DNA from: Megalobrama amblycephala
Taxonomy: Eukaryota; Chordata; Actinopteri; Cypriniformes; Xenocyprididae
Length of the DNA: 64,000 nt
Assembly (NCBI RefSeq): GCF_018812025.1
Contig: NC_063054.1
Span: 37,250,896 to 37,314,895, forward strand
Direction of reading: 5' to 3'
Shown here in pieces: positions 42,700 to 59,649 of this stretch. The position numbers and the translations under genes were made by a program. Position 1 is the stretch's first letter; each line of letters opens with the position of its first letter. The notes beneath the pieces were generated by a model. That model did no database searches and had not been told where the DNA came from. It saw nothing but the letters and a program-made list of their open reading frames with translations.

Positions 42700-44262
42700 A
42701 GTCAAAATAATGCCGCATATATACGCAAAAAAATAAAGTTTTGCAAAAGAAAATAAAGTTTTGCAAACGAAAATTAAAGTATTGAGGAAAATAAATGTGC
42801 TTTTTGCAAACAAAAATAAAGAATTGCAAAAGAAAATAAAGTATTGGGAGACCAAAATTAAGTTTTGCAAACAAAAATAAAGAATTGCAAAACATAAATG
42901 AAACAGCGCGAAAAGCAATGATTTTGCAATACATATTTTCCATGGTCATATCTATTAATTTATTTGCAACGCTGGTTTTATTTTGCGTGTCAGTCTAGTT
43001 TGATGCCGTTTTCCCTTTGCGCTTCATTTTTCTGCGTGTCTCGCTTTGTGGCGCTGTTTTGACGTGGGGGTGGAGTCATGGGACGGGGGCGTGTACAAGA
43101 TGCCTCCCTGGAAGTGACGTCATCGGCCCGAGACGCAGCTCACTGATCCAGGTACTGTCATGGGCTGGTTCCAGTTCGGTTTTTAAATGTCCTTCCCTCG
43201 CTAACTTCACTCGGTCTCGTTGACTCGGATGTACGTCATTGCTTACGTTGCAGGAGTGCCCACTTCTGGCGGAACCTTTGTATGGGCTGAACTGGAACGT
43301 CCTAAGCCCTTGATCACTTGGAATCCGCAATGGAGCTGATTTATTATTTATTTTTTTCTCCTTACAAAATTGTTTAATACAGCATTCTATATGTATATAT
43401 GTGTGTTTTAAATGTTTAAAAAAATAATTAATATATCATAGAGTTGTTTGTGGTGGGGTAAATTAAACGCGATATGCGGTGACGTCACAATCGTGTTGCA
43501 TTGTGGGTTATGGAGCTGCCTGAAGTGTACATATGAAGTAGACTCGCTCCCTCGGTCAAAATCGAGGGAGCGAGGGTCTGTCCATATAAACTTCCCTCGT
43601 CCACTTCACGAAGTGGAACGCACTTCAAAATGGCGGCAGGGATTCCCCCGAGGGGAAGTGTTTAGGGAAGTTCGCGAGTGCGTGTCTAAAACCGAACTGG
43701 AACGCAGCCATGATGAGCAGAGGCTTGCGAGTGGATCGCTTTTTTTATTCAATAGCATTAAAACATGCATGTTTTCATTTTATTATCCTTATTAACAAAT
43801 GTATATGTGTATTAGCAGTGTTTGCTCAAGTTAAAGAAGTTGTTACTATGAACATCTGGCATTTATTTCTCTCGATGAGTACACTTTTATAGCATTAAAA
43901 TGTGTGTTGTTTCATTTGGTTAACTGCATGTGAATTAACAGTGTTTGTTTAAAATCTCTTAACCTGTGGGAGGACGCCAGCGCACAGAAGCATGGAAAAA
44001 AAATTTATAGATATGACCATGGAAAATATGTATTGCAAAATCATTGCTTTTCGCGCTGTTTCATTTATGTTTTGCAATTCTTTATTTTTGTTTGCAAAAC
44101 TTCATTTTTGTCTCCCAATACTTTATTTTCTTTTGCAATTCTTTATTTTTGTTTGCAAAAAGCACATTTATTTTCCTCAATACTTTAATTTTCGTTTGCA
44201 AAACTTTATTTTCTTTTGCAAAACTTTATTTTTTGCATATATGCAGCATTATTTTGAGAGCT
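42700..44262. mobile_element. Foldback element with TTTGCAAAA-type arms
   Basis: The left arm (about 42700-42955, CAAAATAATGCCGCATATAT then repeated AATAAAGTTTTGCAAA and AATAAAGAATTGCAAA) is mirrored at about 43993-44262. The arms are built from an internal repeat of roughly 22 bases, which makes Phe/Leu-rich frames on both strands (for example 42566-42949 minus and 43992-44270 plus). These are compositional, not genes. The loop holds a further inverted-repeat element at 43155-43712. Confidence 0.85.
43155..43712. mobile_element. Nested element, TIR GGCTGGTTCCAGTTCGGTTTT-like
   Basis: GGTTCCAGTTCGGTTTT at about 43167 pairs with AAAACCGAACTGGAAC at about 43687. The interior has TCGCTCCCTCGGTC/GGGAGCGAGGG pairs and CTTCCCTCGTCCACTTCACG. 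No recognisable protein. It lies in the loop of the foldback 42700-44262. Confidence 0.65.
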
Positions 44263-44577
44263 TGAGGTAAGCAGTTTAAGTTTTAGCGCCATGTCGCTTT
44301 GATTTCATGTTGCATTTTTATTGTCTGGTCAGTAGACTTAGGTCGTAGCAGCAAACACATTGTGCATTGATCATGCTGAATTTCCGACACTGTCAGAAAA
44401 TTATCGTAGGCTATCTTTGGTCACAAGACCGGGAAAACGTCCGTCTTTGAACCTCTCTCACCATACGACATAGGACCACCGATTAAAAGCCACGATCACA
44501 GAAATCGCCACGATTGTTTCACGATGGCAGTCTTTCATCTAGGACAGCCAAAATCGTGCAGTGTATCCTGGGCTTAA

Positions 44578-47501
44578 AGGCGAGCATACACTGTGCGATT
44601 TTCGTCCGATTTTGAGCCGAATTCTGACTCGCGCGACTCTTTTTTGAGTCGGGCCGATTTTCAGCTTTGTCGTGTGTCGTTTGTCGTGCAGTGTTCGTGA
44701 AGTGTACACGGGGAAACGAGTGGCGATAAACCTCTCCTGACTGGCAATCGCATGGTCGGATGAATTTCTGGCATGTCAGAAATTTGGTCGCCCCTCGTGA
44801 GGATATCGCACAGTTGAAGCAGAGCTACGAACCGACTTGCCTAAACTCTGTGTTTTTCCCCTCACTGCGCCTGCGCGAAAAAATAAATTAAACCAATCTT
44901 CAATGCAGCAAGAAAGAAAACGAAAAGAGGGAGATCTTTAAGTTCTGTAGCTATCAAACTAGCTGCAATTTAGCAAACTGTTGCTTACCTCCAGTTCGTG
45001 TTGCATGATGGATAAACCCACGTCTTTTAAGCCACCTGGGTGTACATAACCGGTGCCTCTTGTATTAATTTACTTGATCATTAATTTATAGCCTATGTTT
45101 CGCTTTTCACTTTCTATTTACTCATGTAGGCTATTTAATATTTACTTAATTTTATTAAATGCGGAAATGTGAACTGTTGTCCATCATTTGGCAATTGGTG
45201 ATAAAGAAAAATGTCACGTCGCAATATAGGATTTTTTTCCATTTTAAACCAGGAAGGCGAGTCAATGTCTACTTTATATCAAAATGTGCAAACTTTGCGC
45301 GAGAGTTATGCCGATGAAGACGTCTCAATCCCCTGTCAATTATTCACCAGCCTTTAAAAAAAAAAAAAAAAGTAAAACCGACGAGCTTTCGGTGCATATT
45401 CTCTCAGAGACAACGAGAGATAAATCCTACTTCAACCTGATAACGGTAGGCTATATATCTTAATTTATTTTCTTAATATTTCTCTTGTGGCCCATAAACT
45501 GTATGTAGTGGGTGAAAAAATGAGAAGAGAAGTATTTCGTATTAAACAGGTTGTTTTTGAAGTGAAGCTGCTTTTCATTGACTGATTATTGCAGTCTTCG
45601 AACGTTAATAATTTTAATTATATGCCTTTAATTCATTGGATAAATGTCTTTAAATAATTTTCAGTGAGGAGTAATTGCTAATCAAATCTTTTATTATCCT
45701 CGCAGTGCGTCAGTTATGCGGTGATGCGCTATAAAATATAAAACTTTTTTATCTAAAATATTGCGGGCCAAATGAATTGTAATATCAATTTAATATTAAA
45801 TAGGCCTACCCTATACTACTACTACTACTACTACTACTAATAATAATAATAATAATAGGCTAATTATTATTATTATTATTTAATATATAAATTGGAAATG
45901 CTAAATCCTCTTTATATAGCTAATGCTTTTGACGATATCTCTGGAAACATATTGTCAATCGGCGCATCCCAGTCAGTGGCGGAGCCAGGATTTTTTCATA
46001 GGGGTGGCCAGGCAGGGGCCAGCAACCAGTCCGGGGTGGCACCGAAATATTCATAATTTCAACATAAAAATGAGTCTGACTATAATGTAGGCTACTGGAC
46101 TGTGATTACAACACAACTGAATACAGTTAATTTGTACTTAATTGTAATTAAGATAGTGAATTAGATCATGGAATGCTGAGTGAATTTGACCTTTTTTTGT
46201 TGTTTTGTTGTAATCATTCCTCACTTGCAGGCATATTAATAAAGGGGCTCACACTATAGCTTCAACTTGTTCAGTCAGTTCTGGTTCTCAAAACCCCCAA
46301 TAGCTTGTTCTCCATTGTTGCATCTCCATGGATGAGACATGCAGATAACTACATACTGTAGTTCAAAGATTATTCAACCTTCATTTAATTTTATGTATAA
46401 TCAATGAACCTCAACAATTCTGAGTTTGTCTGTTTCAAAAAGTAACCAAAAAAAGTAAACACTAAATGTTTAACTTTCTATATTGTCAAAATAAATAATT
46501 GCAACAGTTCTATCATACCTAAATTAAACTCAGTACAAAGAAAAAAAAAAGTGTTCTCTTTTGAATTCCCATTTGCTGACAAGGAAGCAGAAATCAACAG
46601 CACATAAATGCCAGAATGTAAAATTAATTATGCATTTAAATGTGATATTTTTGTTTGTACTTTATAAATTAACAAAATTAGCATCTTCTATTACAAATGC
46701 ACAGTTTTCACATTTATTTATGCATTAAAAAATTACATATCAGCTTGTGCTTTATATTGTGATCTCACATAGGCAGAATATTTTAGTCCAGAGACATGTG
46801 ACGCATATATATCTCAAATAGGCCTACATACATGCGTGCACAGTTTTAACACAGCTTTAATCGCCTTTTTGGTTATTTCGTGACTTAATAGATGACAGAA
46901 CTACGACGTTGCATGCTCGTAGTTTCTTTTGCGCTTTATTATACAGCGCATCATATTTGTGCGTGATTGAAAAGTGCACCGTCTTGCACCCCACCATTTG
47001 AGAAACATTTACGTAAGCTATAATGTTATTGTTCGCTGTTCACTGCTGTTCTGCTGAAGCTCATTCCGCACCTGTATCATTTCCGCGCGTGTTTGACTTG
47101 CGCCTGGCGCTGAGGCTAAGTTGGAGTGCGCGTCTGAAAAGTCTCCCGTTTTTGTGGTCTTAAAGAGACGGTTCTGCGTTTAAATAAACGCAATTCTTGT
47201 CATCAAAAAAAAAGTAGACAGAAACAGCAGTTGTGAGCGGGGTGGCCAAAGGGGTGGCCAAGCTTAGGCCAAGGGTGGCCACGGCCACCCCCTGGCTCCG
47301 CCCCTGATCCCAGTACGTGGGTTTATCGTGCATATTTCAAACGCATAGTGTGAGCAGTCGAGTCACGTCTCGACCATCGGACCGCATAGTGTGAGCACAT
47401 AAATCGTGCGTTTTGGCTTTACATCGCACGCGATCTACTCGTACAGTATGAGTTGGTAACCTTGCTGAAATCGCACAGATATCGCACAGTGTATGTATGC
47501 C
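44578..47501. mobile_element. TTAA-flanked element, TIR AGGC..CATACACTG
   Basis: AGGCGAGCATACACTGTGCG at the left and ATCGCACAGTGTATGTATGCC at the right (key words CGCACAGTGTATG and TATGCC) are inverted repeats. TTAA at 44574-44577 and 47502-47505 suggests a TTAA target (piggyBac/Kolobok-like). It sits in what was intron 5 of GFUS locus 3: the sequence from 47506 aligns with intron 5 of locus 2. It contains the hAT insertion 45974-47306 and an ACT/AAT microsatellite (about 45816-45880). No transposase frame. Confidence 0.75.
45974..47306. mobile_element. hAT-like element, TIR CAGTGGCGGAGCCAGG
   Basis: CAGTGGCGGAGCCAGG and CCTGGCTCCGCCCCTG are terminal inverted repeats. An exact 8-bp duplication ATCCCAGT occurs at 45966-45973 and 47307-47314. 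1333 bp; subterminal GGGGTGGCCA words are repeated near both ends. Non-autonomous. Confidence 0.92.
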
Positions 47502-47502
47502 T

Positions 47503-49265
47503 TAACTCTTTGGAAGGATCTGAAGCCACAGTCACGTTCAGAGCGTCCCACACGTGTGTGTGTTTGTGTGTTTTCTAGAGGAAGTAAACCTCTGCAGGTA
47601 TGTTCAGGTCACGCCCTGTGGCAGTTCATCAATTGTGTGGATCTGGTTTGTTTGTTTCTTTTTAAAAAAAGTAGTACTTGAATGACAGAGTTTTGGTATG
47701 ATCTATCTATATTATGATTATGATTATTATTATTATTATTATTATTATGACACTAGTAAATCAGACAGTCAGCTCAAGAAAACCGCCATACTACATAAAG
47801 ACTATGATGGCCGATTTCGAAACACTGGCTGCGTCCGAAAACCTAGGTAGCTGTCTTGCTGCCTCGCTGTCTTATAAGAGAATGACTTGTACGGCAGCAT
47901 TTGTACATGAAGGTACCTCACGAAACTGATTTCGGACAGACTTCTGAGGCAGCGTAATAGTTTAATGATCTACAGCAATTTGGTGTTTGCAAACAGCGAT
48001 GACGTTTTTTGTGGGCGGAGCCTAGCTGGTTGCAGAAAATGACAGTTGAGCAGTAGAAGTCTATGGAAGCCACTAAATAAAAGAATAAAAAAAGTTAATT
48101 TCGAGTTTAATATCTCACAATTCTGACTTTTGTTTCTCGCAAATCTGAGTTTACATCTCACATTTCTTACAAAGAAAAACATAATTGTGAGATATACTCG
48201 TTATTCTGTCTTTTCTGAATTGCAATTTATCCCGCAAATCTGACTTTTTCCCCCTCAGAATTGTGAAATAAACTCACAATTGCGAGTTATAAAGTCCGAA
48301 CTGGGAGTAATAAACACGCAAATGCAAGAAAAAAAAAGTCAGAATTGTGAAATAAAAATTATGTTTAAAAGTTATCTATGTAAAATATTATAGGTTTAAA
48401 TTATTTTAATTATAATTATTTCATGCTGTAACTGCTATGTATGTGTATCCTCTGAACTGCATATGTGAATATTATGTAGACTTACTGTTTACATCAAATT
48501 CCTGCTTTAATAGTAGACTAATCCTTGCAGGTGTCATCAGTCCAGTCTGTGAAACGTCTCTGTTTATCTTCAAAGGACGTTTTCAACGATGGTTTTCTTT
48601 AAAAATGAAGACTATATTTTTTGCATTCCGATTCCAACATCCAGAGGCACAACAAAACATTTTTCTCTTATTCTGTGGATTTTGCACATTTTCCTTCAAT
48701 TGCTACCGCTATTTTTCTGCAACCAGTATATAAACCAGCATTTTACAGTTTTCGGACGCAGCCATCGCTTCATGAAGCTCCGAAGTTTCATGAATCTTTT
48801 GTTTCGAATCAGTGATTCGGAGCGTGTATCAAACTGCCAAAGTCACGTGATTTTAGTAAACGAGGCTTCGTTACGTCATCACTGTTTCGAAACATTTCAA
48901 AACAGTTCGAAATTTCAATGGTCCAGTTTTGTTGCATTTGCACTGTTCTGACCACTAGGGGGTCACCGTGGAGACGGGTGTCAGATTGTTTTGAAGCCTC
49001 GAATCATTACGGCACATTTGATTCAACTGCTTCAGTGTTTCATGAAGCCTCGATCTGACCATCACTAATAAATACCTGCCAGACTTCAAGTTCACACCGT
49101 TCAAAGCAGGTGATCAATCTTCACTTCTCTGAAGTGCTTCAGTGTTTACTAAATCTTCTTCAATAGTGGTCAAAAGAACAGTCATTTTAGGTGCTTTTCT
49201 TTTTTCCAGCCATCAAGGAGACCAGTGATTGGTTCACGGCTAATTATGACATCACCCGTGAATGA
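47503..49265 (+). pseudogene. gfus: GDP-L-fucose synthase, locus 3 (relic of exons 6, 8 and 9)
   Basis: Exon 6 remnant from 47579 (after a TTTTCTAG acceptor) to about 47660, with a one-base deletion (GGAAGTAAACC for GGAAGGTAAACC), a small further deletion and an Ile-Asn-Cys change in the conserved FIYS segment. It runs directly into what is intron 7 sequence in locus 1 (CTTGAATGACAGAGTTTTGG, compare 16810), so the rest of exon 6, intron 6 and exon 7 are deleted. Exon 8 is split: 47746-47788 and about 49070-49109, with transposon sequence between. Exon 9 (49210-49265) is intact in frame but ends Ile-Thr-Arg-Glu instead of Ile-Ala-Arg-Lys. No trace of exons 1-5 was found upstream. Clearly non-functional. 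Confidence 0.92.
47803..49069. mobile_element. Nested transposons inside exon 8 of GFUS locus 3
   Basis: Outer ends TATGATGGCCGATTTCGAAA and, at the right, CCATCACTAATA preceded by CATGAAGCCTCGATCTGA, match the TAGTGATGG hAT-type family. Inside, GGCTGCGTCCGAAAACC (about 47829) and CAGTTTTCGGACGCAGCC (about 48747-48764) bound a second element. The middle (about 48080-48360) is made of degenerate words such as TCTGACTTTT and CACAATTGCGAGTT. Frames around 48437-48951 show no domain. Confidence 0.7.
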
Positions 49266-49680
49266 AGATCTTCACATCTCATTGGCTGTGAGAGTCTGAA
49301 CAATGCTGCAAACCAATGTTTGATCAAACACTTTGAACAACCCTTAATTTTTACAAAGACAAAATCATTAGCTCTCTTATGTTTATTTCAAAAATCTGTA
49401 CTGTTTGGTGCTCTTCTGTTTTTACTGGTCTGTCAATCAGGGTTTGTTTTCTAATGATCTGTACTGTATATTTTAATAATATACACTCATGTTTAAAATA
49501 ACCTAATGATGTTTGATGTGCTTTTCTATATGCAGAATTTTATGGATATTTTAAGGGTTCCCAAATACATGTTAAATTTTTTTGCAGTATTCATTTCATT
49601 TTTAGCATCATGTTTCCAGATGATTTTTATTCAAAACCATGTCATTAAGATAAGTGTGATTTTAAGCAAGAAGTTCTGCA
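49266..49680 (+). other. 3' UTR-like remnant of GFUS locus 3
   Basis: CATCTCATTGGCTGTGAGAG, AAACCAATGTTTGATC, TTACTGGTCTGTCAATCAG, TAATGATCTGTACTGTATA and GTTTTAAG-like words line up with the 3' region of locus 2. It identifies locus 3 as a genomic duplicate, not a processed copy. Confidence 0.65.
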
Positions 49681-49800
49681 CCAGGCGTGTCCAACCCTAC
49701 ACCTTAATTAGCTGGTTCAGGTGTGTTTAATTGGGGTTGGAGCTGAAATCTGCAGGATGGTAGCTCTCCAAGAGCACTACACTACAGGGTTAGTGTGATA
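49681..49800. repeat. Dispersed repeat fragment
   Basis: CCAGGCGTGTCCAACCCTAC, then AATTAGCTGGTTCAGGTGTG and CTGAAATCTGCAGGATGGTA, are words of a common fish interspersed repeat. Class not determined; ends not resolved. Confidence 0.5.
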
Positions 49801-49865
49801 TTCTTTAGCGCAGAAGAATATGAAGACGAAGAGATACTGTATATTTGATCTGTCTTTATTTACAG

Positions 49866-50110
49866 AAGTCTACACTGGAACAGATGAGTGGGATCTTCTA
49901 CCAAGCCCGGGCAACAACAACTCTTTGCTAACTCTGAGAGGTAAGACCACTTGTTGTACAAGTACACCCTCTAATGGTCACACTCCCAAATAACATTATT
50001 CTGCTCCTCCACACACAGGGACAGATTCATGCATAGGTATTCTAGGCATGTGCTCCCATGCTCGCTCGTTCAGGGGGGATGTTTTTAATATAACTTCTAC
50101 ATACTTGAGG
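49866..50110 (+). other. Unassigned pair of exon-like segments
   Basis: Segment 1 (49866-49940) lies between TCTTTATTTACAG and GTAAGACC; segment 2 (50019-50110) between CTCCTCCACACACAG and GTGAGT. Joined, they keep one frame open for about 55 codons, reading VYTGTDEWDLLPSPGNNN in the first part and LGMCSHARSFRGDVFNITS in the second. The peptide is not low-complexity and matches no family I can name. The second donor lies within GAGGGTGAGTAAATTATGAG, which resembles the end of a foldback MITE, so the 3' side may be transposon-derived. Possibly exons of a neighbouring gene on the plus strand, or chance. Confidence 0.25.
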
Positions 50111-50169
50111 GTGAGTAAATTATGAGATCATTTTCATTTTTGCCAATTTAATAGTTCCATATCAGCACT

Positions 50170-51475
50170 GTGTTAAAGGATTAGTTCACTTTTGAATGAA
50201 AATTTCCTGATAATTTACTCATCCCCATGTCATCCAAGATGTTTATGTCTTTCTTTCTTCCTTTCTTCAGTCGAAAAGAAATTAAGGTTTTTGAGGAAAA
50301 CATTCCAGGATTTTTCTCCATATAGTGGACTTCACTGGGGTTTAACGGGTTGAAGGTTCAAAAAGTACCACGGCAGGGCGAAAAACTTAATCTAATTTTC
50401 TCCTCCAACATGAAAATCATCCGATATCGTTGTTTTACCTTTTTTTTTTCGTACATCATAAAAACATTGGAAATGTTTCCTGATAATATTCACTTTAGGA
50501 TTTAACAAAAGTTCTTTGAATTTTTTTTTTTTTTTTTTTTTTGAGCATGCAAATGACAACAATCACAGCTTTGTCTAATTATCCCCATATTGATCCCCAT
50601 GATGTCTTCTCCATATACACAATTATTTTAAATAAACCCCCAGGAGTAAATTTTAGCTTTGTGGTTGATCAATTTAAACACTTGTAATTCCATTTTTTTG
50701 TAATTGTTGTGATAAGTTTGCGAAATTGAAATAAACCTTGTAAAAGTGCTGCAGAGTTGCTAATTTCACCATGTTTCTAATCATATAAAGCATTGTGTTT
50801 TGCAGAAAAAGATGAAGAAGATTTACAGGCATTAATTCAAAAACATAAACATTTCTCATTGTGTTTTAATTCTGTCTGGTTGAAGTTATGCAGGCTATTA
50901 AAGGACTAGCCCACTTTTAAAAACACGTTTCCTGATAAATTTACTCACCCCCATGTCATCCAAGATGTTCATGTCTTTCTTTCGTCAGTCGAAAAGAAAT
51001 GAAGGTTTTTGAGGAAAAAAACCTTATTCTCCTTACAGTGGATTTCAATGGCTACCAACAGATTGAAGGTCATAATTACAGTTTCAGTGCAGCTTCAAGG
51101 GCTTTAAACGATACCAGATGAGTAATAAGGGTCTTATCTAGCAAATCGATCGGTCATTTTCTAAAAAAATACAACCGTTTATGCTTTATAAACAAAATAT
51201 CGCCTTGAACGTACTTTCCGCTTCCGCATTCTTCATAACGCTTACGCTGAATGTTCTACGCCTTCCCTATTCTACTTCCGGAACGAACGCGGCGCCAGTT
51301 TCGTTTTTTTCCGTAAGTTGAAATCCACTGTAAGGAGAATAATCCTGGAATGTTTTCCTCAAAAACCTTCATTTCTTTTCGACTGACGAAAGAAAGACAT
51401 GAACATCTTGGATGACATGGGGGTGAGTAAATTTATCAGGAAAAGTGTATTTAAAAGTGGACTAATCCTTTAACT
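50170..51475. mobile_element. One-armed and complete foldback MITEs in tandem
   Basis: TTAAAGGATTAGTTCACTTT (about 50173) starts a left arm that reaches about 50345 without a partner. After a poly-T run (50521-50542) and AT-rich sequence, a complete copy spans 50897-51472, with AAAGGACTAGCCCACTTTTA mirrored by TAAAAGTGGACTAATCCTTT. Same family as 6641-8224 and 27781-28494. Confidence 0.8.
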
Positions 51476-51519
51476 AAGAAAGCAACAGGGAATGACAAAT
51501 CTGAGATCACAACTGAAAT

Positions 51520-51525
51520 TTTATT
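51520..51525 (-). terminator. Candidate polyadenylation signal for GFUS locus 4
   Basis: On the minus strand the hexamer AATAAA (within CATAATAAAATTTCAG) lies about 930 bases after the locus 4 stop codon, just before the foldback element 50897-51472. It is the first obvious canonical signal in that direction, but AT-rich DNA produces such hexamers by chance. Confidence 0.35.
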
Positions 51526-51529
51526 ATGC

Positions 51530-52453
51530 CACCACAGATACTGCACAATTATACAAATTATCAAATTAACCTATTTTAAAAGACCATCAAAGCAAAACCA
51601 AAGTAGCCTATATAATTAAAATAAACAAACACACAGATTTGATGGCTGTTTACTCATTTACTCTGAGCCTATCCTAACAATAGGCCACTGGCAAATCAGT
51701 GGCTGTAATCATTCAATTATATCACATGACACAAACTATTGCGCATACATAAACAGTTATTTAAAAAGGAAGCTTAACTTCATTGGACACTGAAATGCAA
51801 TTAAGTTACCGAAAACTTAAAAAACGTTTTTTCAATAGCACTAGCTTGTGCTGTGGAAGGGAAGCAGTCCATGAATTTAAAGGCCCATTTAAGTGCCTTG
51901 CATTATTCAATGTGTCGATGTAATTTCCATTAAAACAGGAAGACAGGGTAGCTTCTCCCCTTTTTTTAAAAAAAAAAAATGGCCAATAGCGTTTCGTTTA
52001 TATCACAGCTCAGCCAGAGCCATTGAATTTGGTAAAGCCTCATTTCACAGCCACAGTCTAATAGATTCCCCACTGGCGTGGCACCAACATGAAACCAGAC
52101 TTCATTCACCCCAATGGAAAGCATATTCAGAATCGTTCCCTATCCCCTATATAGTGCACTATGTGCCATTCACCATGTCGAAAATAGTAAATGTGACCGA
52201 TTTCAGCCAAAATATCCTTCAATTTTGTTTTCATGGGGACTTTAATAAATGCATTTGAAAACGCAGCATTAGTAACTGCATGACTGTAAAATGTATGTCT
52301 TTAAGAAACACTTCAAGAGAGGTAAGACGGCATTGTTCAATGATTTTGTCTTCATATAGATTATTAAGGGCTGTTTAAGTGGTTTGATCAATCATTGGTT
52401 TCCAGCATTGAACCGTGATCAAACTCCCCACAGCCAATGAGATGTGAAGATCT
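51530..52453 (-). other. 3' region of GFUS locus 4
   Basis: Directly after the stop (plus 52432-52453) CAGCCAATGAGATGTGAAGA is the complement of the conserved post-stop sequence of the other loci, and TTGGTTTCCAGCATTGAACC follows. Beyond about 52330 the sequence stops resembling the other copies. A frame at 51893-52258 on the plus strand has no recognised domain and is not called. Confidence 0.4.
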
Positions 52454-58922
<6,469 letters not shown>

Positions 58923-59037
58923 TTAAATAATAATAAACATATTTTGACATTATTTTCATCACAACTACACACATTAATCAGTGTCATAAAAATAGTAATT
59001 CATTATATACATACAAAAAAACTAAACAGTATTTATT

Positions 59038-59583
59038 TAAAGGGTTAGTTCATAAAAAAAATGAAAATTCTGTCATTAATTACTCACCCTCATGTCGTTC
59101 CACACCTGTAACACATTCGTTCATCTTCAGAACAAATTAAGATATTTTTGATGAAATCTGAGAGGTTTGTTTATCCTCCATAGAAAGCTACGAAATTACC
59201 ACATTCAAGGTCCAGAAAAGTCGCAAACACTTCGTTAAAACAGTCGACGTGACTACAGTGGTTGAACTTTAATGTTATGAAACGACGAGCAAAAACTAAA
59301 CAAAAATAACGACTTTATTTAACAAATTCGTCTCTCCACTGTCATTCTATTATGCTATTTATGTTAAAGCGTTGCATCATATTTTAACAATGTTTTTACT
59401 ACTCTTCTGGACCTTGAATGTGGTAATTTCGTTGCTTTCAATGGAAGAAAAAAACTCTCAGATTTTATCAAAAATATCTTAATTTGTGTTCTGAAGATGA
59501 ACAAAGGTCTTACAGGTGTGGAACGACATGAGGGTGAGTCATTAATGACAGAATTTTCATTTTTGAGTGAACTAACCCTTTAA
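59038..59583. mobile_element. Complete foldback MITE (TTAA...AGGGTTAGTTCA)
   Basis: TTAAAGGGTTAGTTCATAAA at the left is mirrored by GAGTGAACTAACCCTTTAA at the right. The arms contain TACTCACCCTCATGTCGTTCC/GGAACGACATGAGGGTGAGT (key words given) and ATTAAGATATTTTTGAT. About 546 bp. Related to the outer arms at 34553-35385. It lies in or upstream of locus 4 intron 4. Confidence 0.88.
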
Positions 59584-59649
59584 ATTGCTAAATATTTATT
59601 CCAGGTGGTTTTTTTTTTTTGTGTGTGCTGCATTTATTTTATGATTTTA

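Noticed and set aside
42566..44270. Phe/Leu-rich frames of 90-127 codons resembling membrane proteins
   Set aside because: They translate the repeat-built arms of a foldback element, and mirror-image frames appear in both arms.
49210..49265. Locus 3 as a working truncated gene
   Set aside because: Exon 9 is open, but exon 6 is frameshifted and fused to intron 7, exon 7 is missing and exon 8 is interrupted.
51893..52258. 121-codon plus-strand frame downstream of locus 4
   Set aside because: No recognised domain, no splice context, and it overlaps the probable 3' region of locus 4 on the other strand.
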